The position numbers were made by a program, and so were the translations under genes. From Scandinavium manionii (GTDB taxonomy: Bacteria > Pseudomonadota > Gammaproteobacteria > Enterobacterales > Enterobacteriaceae): a stretch of 64,000 bases of DNA. Shown piece after piece: positions 44,961 through 53,075 of the stretch (positions are counted from its first letter, which is position 1; each line of letters starts with the position of its first letter). The DNA is taken from positions 372,001 to 436,000 of the forward strand of contig NZ_JALIGC010000039.1 of NCBI RefSeq assembly GCF_024764775.1, written 5' to 3'. Under the pieces are notes generated by a model that did not search any database, was not told where the DNA came from, and saw nothing but the letters and a program-made list of their open reading frames with translations.

Positions 44961-45358
44961 TTGTTTTCCGCTCCTTTCTGACCGACGACTTTACGTTCGC
45001 CGTGTACGATATGGGAACTCCAGCTGACCACCACCAATATCACCAGCGTACTGACCGCACAAGACACGACCACCGGGCCAAATTGGGCACGTAACACATC
45101 AACATACTGCATCACGCCCACGCCAATCGGCACAAACAGCAGCGCCATATAGCGGATGAGAACGTAGCAGCCAGGGTTCACCCATTTTGCCGGGAGAATT
45201 TGCAGCGCCAGTAGCACGAAGAGGATAAGCATCCCGATAATGCTGCCAGGAATGGTAATGGGTAGCAGCGACGCGATAAAAATACCCGCATACAGGCAAG
45301 CGTAAATCAGTACGAAAGCGCGCAGATATTGCCAGATGATGTTCAGTGTTTTGCTCAT
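44957..45358 (-). CDS. yohJ: YohJ, LrgA-family holin-like protein
   Basis: Small membrane protein with four helices, 133 aa from the ATG at 45358 (MSKTLNIIWQYLRAF), as in E. coli YohJ (132). The frame extends 12 codons upstream without family match. An AAGGG lies upstream of the chosen start. It is the first gene of a yohJ-yohK pair, with the stop and next start overlapping. Confidence 0.93.
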   Translation of the reverse strand: MSKTLNIIWQYLRAFVLIYACLYAGIFIASLLPITIPGSIIGMLILFVLLALQILPAKWVNPGCYVLIRYMALLFVPIGVGVMQYVDVLRAQFGPVVVSCAVSTLVILVVVSWSSHIVHGERKVVGQKGAENK

Positions 45359-45580
45359 GGTCATCGCCCTTGAAGAAACGCATTCATCATACAATTAAAC
45401 CCTGAACTGTGCTACCGATCACATCATGAATTATGCGCATACAAAATATTCTCTTTTGGCACACAGGGCAAAGCGCTAAAAAGCGCGAGAAATCTATGGC
45501 ATACAGTGTAGTTGAAATGGGGCTTCAAACCGCAGGGCAACAACGCTACCATAGCGCTCCATTTTTCTCCGGATACTGAT

Positions 45581-46528
45581 ATGCGTGTTCTGCTGGCGCC
45601 GATGGAAGGCGTACTCGATTCACTGGTTCGCGGGTTGCTGACTGAGGTCAATGACTACGATCTTTGCATCACCGAATTTCTGCGGGTGGTGGATCAGCTG
45701 CTGCCAGCAAAATCCTTCCATCGCCTGTGCCCGGAACTGCTGAATAACAGCCGGACCGATTCCGGCACGCTGGTCCGCGTCCAGCTGCTGGGCCAGCATC
45801 CACAATGGCTGGCTGAGAACGCCGCTCGTGCAGTGGAACTCGGCTCATGGGGCGTGGATCTCAACTGTGGCTGTCCATCTAAAGTGGTGAACGGCAGCGG
45901 CGGTGGAGCGACGCTGTTAAAAGACCCGGATCTCATTTATCGCGGCGCTAAAGCGATGCGTGAAGCCGTGCCTGCCCATTTGCCGGTAACGGTGAAAGTA
46001 CGCCTCGGATGGGACAGCAGCGACCGCCAGTTTGAGATTGCCGATGCCGTTCAGCAGGCAGGCGCCACGGAACTGGTTGTACACGGTCGCACCAAAGATG
46101 ACGGCTACAAGGCTGAACGGATTAACTGGCAGGCGATTGCCGATATCCGCCGCCGGTTGTCGATTCCGGTTATCGCCAACGGCGAAATCTGGGACTGGCA
46201 AAGCGCGCAGGATTGCATGGCGACCACCGGCTGTGATTCGGTCATGATTGGTCGCGGAGCGCTAAACATTCCTAATCTGAGCCGGGTGGTGAAATTCAAC
46301 GCACCGCGCATGCCGTGGCCGGAGGTGACGGAACTGCTGCGCAAATACAGCCGCCTTGAAAAGCAGGGTGATACCGGGCTGTACCATGTGGCGCGCATCA
46401 AACAGTGGCTCGGCTACCTGCGAAAAGAGTATGACGAGGCCACCACGCTGTTCACCACCATCCGCAGGCTACAGGACTCTGCCTCAATCGCCGATGCGAT
46501 TGAAAAGTATGCGCAGCAACAGGCCTGA
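45581..46528 (+). CDS. dusC: DusC, tRNA-dihydrouridine(16) synthase
   Basis: FMN enzyme that reduces U16 in tRNA D-loops. The ATG at 45581 (MRVLLAPMEGVLD) gives 315 aa, as in E. coli; the frame is open 23 codons earlier. Catalytic Cys in DLNCGCPSK; FMN-binding ANGEIWDW and IGRGALNIPN. It ends tail to tail with the methyltransferase gene, with a 2-bp gap. Confidence 0.97.
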   Translation: MRVLLAPMEGVLDSLVRGLLTEVNDYDLCITEFLRVVDQLLPAKSFHRLCPELLNNSRTDSGTLVRVQLLGQHPQWLAENAARAVELGSWGVDLNCGCPSKVVNGSGGGATLLKDPDLIYRGAKAMREAVPAHLPVTVKVRLGWDSSDRQFEIADAVQQAGATELVVHGRTKDDGYKAERINWQAIADIRRRLSIPVIANGEIWDWQSAQDCMATTGCDSVMIGRGALNIPNLSRVVKFNAPRMPWPEVTELLRKYSRLEKQGDTGLYHVARIKQWLGYLRKEYDEATTLFTTIRRLQDSASIADAIEKYAQQQA

Positions 46529-46530
46529 AT

Positions 46531-47265
46531 TCACCCCGGTTTACGCGCGCTCAACAGAAAGAGCATCGGACGCTCTTTCTCTTCCACAAGCCCCGGATTC
46601 GCTGCAATCTGCTCTGCGCTCGGGCCCCACTCATCGACGTGTTCAATCACAAAGCCCGCGGCAATCAGCGCGTTTACCCATGTGGCCAGCTTGCGGTGCT
46701 GCTTCTTCACGCCGTCGGCAAACCAGTTACTGATGCGCTCGCCTTCCAGCTGATAATGATTTACCGGCCAGGATTTCTGTCCGTCGTTATCTACGCACCA
46801 GACCGGCTGTAGCGCCGCCGTGTAGATCGGGTGTTCGGCGGAAAACACCAGCTGTCCGCCCGGTTTCAGCGCCTGAAACAGCGTGGCGAACAGTCCGTCG
46901 ATGTCCTGCAAATAGTGCAGGGCCAGCGAACTGTAGGCTACATCGAGGCTCGCTGCGGGCAGCGACAGCGTCTCGAGGTCGGCGTGCTGATAGTCAATCT
47001 GCGGCGCAGTGGTCATTTCCCGGGCGCGATTGAGCATCATTTCTGACACGTCCACGCCCAGCACGTGGGCCGCGCCGTGCTCCTGCGCCCAGCGGCAGAA
47101 CCAGCCGTAGCCGCAGCCTAAATCGATAATTTGTTTGCCCTGCAGGGTCGGCAGCAGAGCCTGCAGCGCGGGCCATTCGGGTGCGCCATCCAGCCCTTTG
47201 ACCGAACGGTCGAGGGTGGCATAACCCGCAAAAAACTGCGGGTTGTCGTAAATGTTCTGAGTCAT
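46531..47265 (-). CDS. Class I SAM-dependent methyltransferase
   Basis: 244-aa cytosolic methyltransferase. SAM-binding motif I is IIDLGCGYGWFC (about 46-57), motif II GVDVSEMML, and later LEHP-type and PGG blocks (ALKPGGQLVFSAEHP). It resembles UbiE/BioC-like small-molecule methyltransferases (Methyltransf_11); the substrate is not readable. K-12 lacks it here. It is transcribed alone, divergent from mdtQ. Confidence 0.85.
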   Translation of the reverse strand: MTQNIYDNPQFFAGYATLDRSVKGLDGAPEWPALQALLPTLQGKQIIDLGCGYGWFCRWAQEHGAAHVLGVDVSEMMLNRAREMTTAPQIDYQHADLETLSLPAASLDVAYSSLALHYLQDIDGLFATLFQALKPGGQLVFSAEHPIYTAALQPVWCVDNDGQKSWPVNHYQLEGERISNWFADGVKKQHRKLATWVNALIAAGFVIEHVDEWGPSAEQIAANPGLVEEKERPMLFLLSARKPG

Positions 47266-47494
47266 AGACCCTCCCTGAGATGATTCACCGTGCGACCGGG
47301 CGAGTATAAGACCTTCTCTCGTCAGGCGTTGTCAATTCAGACGGTTTTTTATGGGCTAAGATTCTGGAGGCAGTGTGGAGATCAATGTCCGGATATGTCT
47401 GGCTATTGCTTTTTAGAGGTTGACACGCTTTCCTAAACACCAATCTGCATTTTTATAATAAAATGCGCGTCCTTTCCGAAAACAGAATAACGAT

Positions 47495-48928
47495 ATGAAA
47501 CGTACTGCTCTTGTTGCAGCAATGCTCAGTTTGCCGCTGGCAGCTGTGTTATCCGGTTGCGCACCGTCTCACGACACGGGTGCTCCTGTTAAACAGCAAT
47601 TACCTGCTTCTCATGTTGATAATACCCTTCCGGTCGCCCTGCAAAATGGCTGGCCGCAGAGTACCTGGTGGGAGGATTATCACGATCCTCAGCTCAACAA
47701 TTTGATCAACAGCGCATTAAGCAATGCGCCTGATATGCAGGTGGCGCAGCAGCGCATCAAACTGGCAGAAGCACAGGCGCAGATGGCGCAATCACAGCTC
47801 GGCCCGGAAGTGGATTTCGGCGCTGACGTTGAGCGTCAGCAAATGTCTGCTGAAGGTCTGATGGGGCCGTTTGCGACCCACGAAGGCGGTGGCCCGTGGT
47901 ACACCAACGGTACGCTGGGCCTGACCGCTGGCTGGGATCTCGACCTGTGGGGCAAAAATCGCGCATTGGTGCAGTCACGTATCGGGATGGTCAAAGCCCG
48001 CTCCGCAGAGCTGGCGCAAACTCGCCAGGTGCTCGCCAGCAGCGTGGCGCGTCTCTACTGGCAGTGGCAGACCGAAGCAGGCATCAAACAGGTGCTCGAA
48101 CAGGTTAAGCAGGAACAGAACAGCATTATCTCCGTTGATAAAGCGCTCTATTCCCGGGGCATTACCTCCTCCGTGGAAGGGGCAGAGAACGACATCAGCG
48201 TCAGCAAAACCGATCAGCAACTGACCGAAGTTGCCGGTAACATGAAGGAAATCGAAGCCCGTTTGATGGCGCTGACTAACAGCCAGAGCAGCGCGCTGTC
48301 GCTGCATCAGGTCGCCCTTCCGGCGGTGAAAACTCAGATGCCTGCGTCGTTGGGCTACGACCTGCTGGCGCGTCGTCCTGACCTCCAGGAAGCGAACTGG
48401 TATATCCAGTCATCCATGAGCGAAGTGGATGCGGCGAAAGCAGCGTTCTATCCGGACATCAACCTGATGGGCTTCCTGCAACAGGATGCGTTGCACCTGA
48501 GCGACCTGTTCAAACATTCTGCGAACCAGATGGGTATCACCGCCGGTCTGACGCTGCCCATTTTCGACAGCGGTCGCCTGAATGCGAACCTGGATATTGC
48601 CGATGCGCAGCGTGATTTGTCGGTTGCCAACTACAACAAAGCGGTGGTGGATGCGGTCAATCAGGTCGCGAAAACCGCCAGCCAACTGGAAACGCTGATG
48701 GAGAAAAATCAGCAGCAACAGCAGGTGTTGAAAGACTCTGACCGCGTAGTGCAGCAGGCGCAGGCGCGACTGTCGGCCGGGATCCTGTCTGGCTCTCAGG
48801 TCAGCATGGCGAAATTGCCTTCCTTGCAGGAGCAAATCGGTTCGCTGCGCCTTCAGGGCCAGTGGGTTGACGCCAGCATTCAGCTGACCTCCGCGCTCGG
48901 CGGTGGCTACCACTACACCGGAAAATAA
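47495..48928 (+). CDS. mdtQ: MdtQ, outer-membrane efflux lipoprotein (intact)
   Basis: RND-type outer-membrane factor of the NodT/OprM lipoprotein group, 477 aa. The signal peptide ends in LSGC, giving a lipidated Cys at about residue 22. Two OEP repeats follow with long coiled-coil helices (about 65-270 and 285-460). In E. coli K-12 mdtQ (yohG) is broken; here the frame is continuous. No pump or fusion-protein gene is adjacent, so its partner must be elsewhere. A role in drug efflux is inferred from the family. Confidence 0.92.
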   Translation: MKRTALVAAMLSLPLAAVLSGCAPSHDTGAPVKQQLPASHVDNTLPVALQNGWPQSTWWEDYHDPQLNNLINSALSNAPDMQVAQQRIKLAEAQAQMAQSQLGPEVDFGADVERQQMSAEGLMGPFATHEGGGPWYTNGTLGLTAGWDLDLWGKNRALVQSRIGMVKARSAELAQTRQVLASSVARLYWQWQTEAGIKQVLEQVKQEQNSIISVDKALYSRGITSSVEGAENDISVSKTDQQLTEVAGNMKEIEARLMALTNSQSSALSLHQVALPAVKTQMPASLGYDLLARRPDLQEANWYIQSSMSEVDAAKAAFYPDINLMGFLQQDALHLSDLFKHSANQMGITAGLTLPIFDSGRLNANLDIADAQRDLSVANYNKAVVDAVNQVAKTASQLETLMEKNQQQQQVLKDSDRVVQQAQARLSAGILSGSQVSMAKLPSLQEQIGSLRLQGQWVDASIQLTSALGGGYHYTGK

Positions 48929-48985
48929 TCCCCCGCAGTGTGACTTTCCTATACTTACCTCCTGGGTTAACGCCAGGAGGTTCTC

Positions 48986-49759
48986 ATGACAACAAAAGTT
49001 GCGGTCGTCACCGCATCGGATTCCGGGATTGGTAAACAGTGCGCGCTGCAACTGGCGCGCAAAGGTTTCACGCTTGGCGTGACGTGGCACTCTGATGAAC
49101 AGGGCGCCCGTCAAACCGTGCAAGAGCTTAACTCTCTGGGCTGCCAGGCTCAGGCCATTCAACTCGATTTAAGCCATCTTCCTCAGGGCGCGCAGGCGCT
49201 GGAAACCCTCATTCAACGGCTGGGCCGCATAGACGTGCTGGTCAACAATGCTGGACGAATGACCAAATCTTCCGTATTGGACGTGACGCTGGACGACTGG
49301 CGGGAAACCTTCTGCGTGGATGTTGAAGGCGCGTTGCTGTGTTCGCAGATTGCGGCCCGACACATGATTCAGCAGGGTGAAGGTGGGCGGATCATTAATA
49401 TCACTTCCGTGCACGAGCACACGCCGTTGCCGCAGGCGAGCGCCTACACCGCCGCCAAACACGCCCTCGGCGGGCTGACTAAATCGCTGGCGCTCGAGTT
49501 GGTGGATCACAATATTCTGGTCAACGCCGTTGCGCCAGGGGCCATCGCTACGGCGATGAATAATTTGAAGGATGATGATGTGCAGCCCGGGTCACTGCCC
49601 AATGTACCGATGGCAAGGCCGGGGAAAACCGAGGAGATCGCCGGGCTGGTGGTGTGGCTGTGCTCAGACGATGCGTCGTATGTGACCGGGCAATCGATGA
49701 TTGTCGACGGTGGATTTATGCTGGTGAATCCACAGTACCTGACGCAAAAACAGGGCTAA
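48986..49759 (+). CDS. yohF: YohF, short-chain dehydrogenase/reductase
   Basis: Classical SDR, 257 aa. Cofactor motif TASDSGIGKQCA (13 or so residues in) fits the TGxxxGIG pattern with a variant; NNAG is present and the catalytic Ser/Tyr/Lys occurs in NITSVHEH and SAYTAAKHALGG. The physiological substrate is unknown (E. coli YohF has been given acetoin or carbonyl reductase activity by analogy). It starts 57 bp after mdtQ. Confidence 0.92.
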   Translation: MTTKVAVVTASDSGIGKQCALQLARKGFTLGVTWHSDEQGARQTVQELNSLGCQAQAIQLDLSHLPQGAQALETLIQRLGRIDVLVNNAGRMTKSSVLDVTLDDWRETFCVDVEGALLCSQIAARHMIQQGEGGRIINITSVHEHTPLPQASAYTAAKHALGGLTKSLALELVDHNILVNAVAPGAIATAMNNLKDDDVQPGSLPNVPMARPGKTEEIAGLVVWLCSDDASYVTGQSMIVDGGFMLVNPQYLTQKQG

Positions 49760-49772
49760 GGAGAACTGTGCC

Positions 49773-50357
49773 TTATTCTTTGTCGCCTGATTGCGCATCT
49801 TTGCGGTCGCGGTAGGAAAACCACAGGCGCACCGCAATGACCGCGAACACCACGATAATCAGCCATGCCCAGTGCTTAATATGCTGATCCAGATGATGTA
49901 ACCACGGGCCGATCACTTCCCCGCCGAGATACCCCAACGTGGTGAACAGCATCGCCCACAGTACTGCGCCAAAGATATTGAGCGGCAGGAAGATTTTCGG
50001 TGGCAGACGGCTGGCACCAATTAACACCGGGCCAATCACCCGAAAGCCATACATAAAACGGCTGCCGATAACGAACAGCCACGGACGGTTCTGAATCAGC
50101 CGCTGTGCCTTCTGGATTTTCTTTTGATGGCGGGAAAAGCGCTTAAGCAGGCGGCCACCGAAATGGCGTCCGAGAAGGTACAGCACCTGATCGCCTATCA
50201 TCCCGCCGAGCGCTACCGACGCCACCACCAGCCAGAAGCGCAGCAGACCCTGGTGTGCCGCAACGCCGCCGAGCAGCGTGACGGTTTCCCCTTCGGCTAA
50301 CGCTCCAACAACCAATGCGGCATAGCCATAGTGGCTAATCAGAGAATTGATATCCAT
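49773..50357 (-). CDS. yohD: YohD, DedA-family membrane protein
   Basis: DedA (VTT/SNARE-associated) inner-membrane protein, 194 aa, four to five helices. Signature region FLGGVAAHQG / IGDQVLYLLGRHFGGR and GSRFMYGFRVIGPVLIG with the conserved Arg residues. The family is involved in membrane homeostasis and undecaprenyl-phosphate recycling; the individual role of YohD is unproven. Confidence 0.93.
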   Translation of the reverse strand: MDINSLISHYGYAALVVGALAEGETVTLLGGVAAHQGLLRFWLVVASVALGGMIGDQVLYLLGRHFGGRLLKRFSRHQKKIQKAQRLIQNRPWLFVIGSRFMYGFRVIGPVLIGASRLPPKIFLPLNIFGAVLWAMLFTTLGYLGGEVIGPWLHHLDQHIKHWAWLIIVVFAVIAVRLWFSYRDRKDAQSGDKE

Positions 50358-50531
50358 ACGGGTTTTATTGTCTCCCTAAACGCCGAATTCCTTTAAGCAT
50401 ACACCCCTGAATGACAATCACCAGGCAACGGACGCTCTGCCGTGGCGCTCTTTTTGGGTTGTACAAAATATAATCGCCAGTCTGCATTATACTTAACTCA
50501 TGCGGTGTGAAGCCGAGAGAAGGAGGGCTTT

Positions 50532-51119
50532 ATGAATCATGTCTGGGGACTTTTCTCCCATCCTGACCGTGAAATGCATGTCATTCAGAGCGAGAACGAA
50601 ACTGTCTCGCATCATTACACTCACCATGTGCTGGCGATGGCGGCGGTACCGGTCATCTGCGCGTTTATCGGCACCACGCAAATTGGCTGGAACTTCGGCG
50701 ATGGCACCACCGTAAAACTCTCGTTGTTCACGGGATTCGCGCTGGCGGTGCTGTTTTATGGCCTGATGCTGGCCGGGGTCGCGGTAATGGGACGGGTCAT
50801 CTGGTGGATGGCGCGTAACTACCCGCAACGGCCATCGCTCAAGCGCTGTATGGTGTTTGCCGGATATGTGGCGACGCCGATATTCCTCAGCGGCATCGTG
50901 GCGCTTTATCCGCTGGTCTGGCTGTGTGCGTTGGTGGGAACCGTTGCACTGTGTTACACCGGCTATCTGCTGTACATCGGCATTCCGACGTTCCTCGGCA
51001 TTAACCGCGAAGAGGGGATGAGCTTTGCCAGTTCGACCCTGGCGATTGGTGTTCTGGTCCTCGAAGTGCTGCTGGCGGCGACCGTCATCCTGTGGGGTTA
51101 TGGCTATCGTCTATTCTGA
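50532..51119 (+). CDS. yohC: YohC, Yip1-family inner-membrane protein
   Basis: 195-aa protein with five predicted helices and a Yip1 domain; matches E. coli YohC throughout (MNHVWGLFSHPDREMHVI start). AGAAGGAGGG precedes the ATG. Function is not established. It lies alone between yohD and pbpG. Confidence 0.92.
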   Translation: MNHVWGLFSHPDREMHVIQSENETVSHHYTHHVLAMAAVPVICAFIGTTQIGWNFGDGTTVKLSLFTGFALAVLFYGLMLAGVAVMGRVIWWMARNYPQRPSLKRCMVFAGYVATPIFLSGIVALYPLVWLCALVGTVALCYTGYLLYIGIPTFLGINREEGMSFASSTLAIGVLVLEVLLAATVILWGYGYRLF

Positions 51120-51296
51120 CCTTAACGCATAGCGGGTGTTGATGATTTCATCACTCGCCATGCAGCATTTATTCACGATTAACTTGTGGCACGAGAAAGC
51201 TCTGGCGCGGTATGATGCCCCGGCTTGCGTTTGTGAAGTGCATACAAATGCCTCCCGATATCATAACTTGCGTAAATAATTACCAGACACCTCACG

Positions 51297-52244
51297 ATGC
51301 CTAAATTTCGAGTTTCTCTGCTCAGCCTCGCGCTGATGCTGGCAGTACCTTTCGCGCCTCAGGCGAGTGCTAAAACTGCCGTGGCAGCCGTTGCGTCGCA
51401 GCCGGACATTGCTTCCGGTAGCGCGATGATTGTCGATTTAAACACCAATAAAGTGATTTACGCCAGCGAGCCAGACCTGGTGCGACCTATTGCGTCGATT
51501 ACCAAGCTGATGACGGTAATGGTGGTGCTGGATGCCCATTTACCGCTCGATGAAATGCTCAGCGTGGACATCAGCCATACGCCGGAGATGAAAGGGATTT
51601 ACTCACGCGTACGCCTGAACAGCCATATCAGCCGCAAAAACATGATGCTGCTGGCGCTGATGTCTTCCGAGAACCGCGCGGCGGCAAGTCTCGCACATCA
51701 TTACCCTGGCGGTTACGACGCGTTTATTCGCGCCATGAACGCCAAGGCGAAATCCCTGGGCATGAGCCACACGCACTATGTGGAGCCAACGGGTCTGTCG
51801 ATTCACAACGTGTCGACCGCGCGCGACCTGTCTAAATTGCTGATTGCCACCAAACAGTATCCGCTGATGGGCCAGTTGAGCACCACCAAAGAAGACATGG
51901 CAACCTTCAGCAACCCGAATTACACCCTGCCGTTCCGCAATACCAACCATCTGGTTTATCGCGAAAACTGGAACATCCAGCTGACCAAAACCGGGTTTAC
52001 CAACGCGGCGGGCCATTGTCTGGTGATGCGTACGGTGATGAACAATCGTCCGGTGGCGATGGTAGTGATGGATGCATTCGGCAAATATACGCACTTTGCG
52101 GATGCCAGCCGTCTGCGTACCTGGGTAGAAACCGGGAAAGTGATGCCGGTACCGCCTGCGGCCCTGGCCTACAAAAAGCAGAAAGAAGCGCAGATGGCGA
52201 GTGCCATTCAGAATTCGTCGCAGCAGATAGCACAGGCTGATTGA
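51297..52244 (+). CDS. pbpG: PbpG (PBP7), murein DD-endopeptidase
   Basis: Periplasmic low-molecular-weight penicillin-binding protein that cuts cross-bridges. It has 315 aa (E. coli 310). Signal peptide 1-25 (ASA end). Penicillin-binding motifs in order: Ser67-Ile-Thr-Lys70 (PIASITKL), SEN in MSSENRAA, and KTG in LTKTGFTN. A REP unit follows the stop. Confidence 0.96.
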   Translation: MPKFRVSLLSLALMLAVPFAPQASAKTAVAAVASQPDIASGSAMIVDLNTNKVIYASEPDLVRPIASITKLMTVMVVLDAHLPLDEMLSVDISHTPEMKGIYSRVRLNSHISRKNMMLLALMSSENRAAASLAHHYPGGYDAFIRAMNAKAKSLGMSHTHYVEPTGLSIHNVSTARDLSKLLIATKQYPLMGQLSTTKEDMATFSNPNYTLPFRNTNHLVYRENWNIQLTKTGFTNAAGHCLVMRTVMNNRPVAMVVMDAFGKYTHFADASRLRTWVETGKVMPVPPAALAYKKQKEAQMASAIQNSSQQIAQAD

Positions 52245-52252
52245 CAGGCGTT

Positions 52253-52279
52253 GCCCGGAAAGCGCTAGCGCCGCCGGGC
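52253..52279. repeat. REP element after pbpG
   Basis: GCCCGG and CCGGGC arms around GCGCTAGCGC-type middle, between the convergent pbpG and acetyltransferase genes. Matches the REP type seen at 10916-10941. Confidence 0.75.
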
Positions 52280-52286
52280 AATAAAA

Positions 52287-52841
52287 CTACTCCGGCAGCG
52301 TCCAGTCACCATCGTTAAGCGGACGCTGCACAATCAACGTATCTCGCCAGTCACCCATCTTATAGCCGACGCTGCGCAGCTGCCCGGCCACTTCAAACCC
52401 GTGCTTTTTATGCAACCGCAGCGAGCCGGCATTATTGTTGCCATCGCCGATCACCGCCACCATCTGTCGCCATGGGCCTTTTTCGCACACGTCGATCAAT
52501 CGGCTAAGCAATGAACTGCCGACGCCGCGCCCGGTCATGCTGGCATCAACGTAGATGGATTCTTCGAGGGTGTAACGATAGGCCGGGCGAGGGCGGTACG
52601 GGCTGACGTAGCAGTAGCCGACGATAATGCCGCGATAGAGCGCCACCAGCCAGGGAAGATCCTGTCCGGCGACGACGTTCATCCGCTCGCGCATCTCATC
52701 GACAGACGGGGGAACTTCCTCAAAAGAGGCGCGACCGTTTAACACATGCCAGGCGTACAGGGCAGCAATTGCATGCGCATCGTCAGGCCTGGCTTCGCGA
52801 ATTTCAACTTCTGCACCGTATAAGACATCGACCGCTGACAT
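52287..52841 (-). CDS. GNAT acetyltransferase (phosphinothricin/methionine-derivative N-acetyltransferase type)
   Basis: 184-aa GNAT enzyme. I chose the ATG at 52841 because GGAG lies eight bases upstream; a GTG three codons earlier is less likely. Acetyl-CoA motif A is TGRGVGSSLLSRLI (R/QxxGxG/A). The sequence type (REARPDDAHAIAALYAWHVLNGRASFEE) is that of the Pat/MddA/MnaT group, which acetylates phosphinothricin, methionine sulfoximine/sulfone or similar amino acids. The natural substrate cannot be read. Not in K-12 at this place. Confidence 0.86.
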   Translation of the reverse strand: MSAVDVLYGAEVEIREARPDDAHAIAALYAWHVLNGRASFEEVPPSVDEMRERMNVVAGQDLPWLVALYRGIIVGYCYVSPYRPRPAYRYTLEESIYVDASMTGRGVGSSLLSRLIDVCEKGPWRQMVAVIGDGNNNAGSLRLHKKHGFEVAGQLRSVGYKMGDWRDTLIVQRPLNDGDWTLPE

Positions 52842-52882
52842 AGTAATCACTCCTCGAGCCTCGGTATCAGGCTACTTTATTT

Positions 52883-52968
52883 GCCATTTTGGGCTTGGGC
52901 AGTGCTCGAAATCCTCACGTACTTCGTGTACGCTCCGGTTTTTCCGCGCTGTCCGCACCCAAACTGGC
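52883..52968. repeat. Large imperfect palindrome (86 bp) upstream of the acetyltransferase gene
   Basis: Outer arms GCCATTTTGGGCTTGGGC... and ...GCACCCAAACTGGC pair imperfectly, inner arms pair through GTAC (52919-52922) with GTAC (52928-52931), centred near 52925. Whole element would fold into one long hairpin. It resembles a dispersed intergenic repeat of enterobacteria. Confidence 0.6.
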
Positions 52969-53003
52969 TGCAACAGTTACGCCTTGCGTTTAGCAATTGA
53001 CCA

Positions 53004-53027
53004 GGCCAGAGAAACGTTTCTCCGGCC
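53004..53027. terminator. 24-bp palindrome downstream of dld
   Basis: GGCC, then GAGAAACGTTTCTC (a perfect 14-base palindrome), then GGCC. It lies 49 bp after the dld stop. It could be a dld terminator-type hairpin, though no U tract follows on the minus strand. The core looks like a Cra half-pair but is not flanked by TG/CA. Confidence 0.45.
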
Positions 53028-53075
53028 CTTAACGGCTACTGTAATCGGAGTTAAGCAGCAATACACTACTCCCCC

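Noticed and set aside
53004..53027. Cra operator at the palindrome GAGAAACGTTTCTC
   Set aside because: The core resembles Cra sites, but the flanks lack TG/CA and it lies after dld, so a hairpin role fits better.
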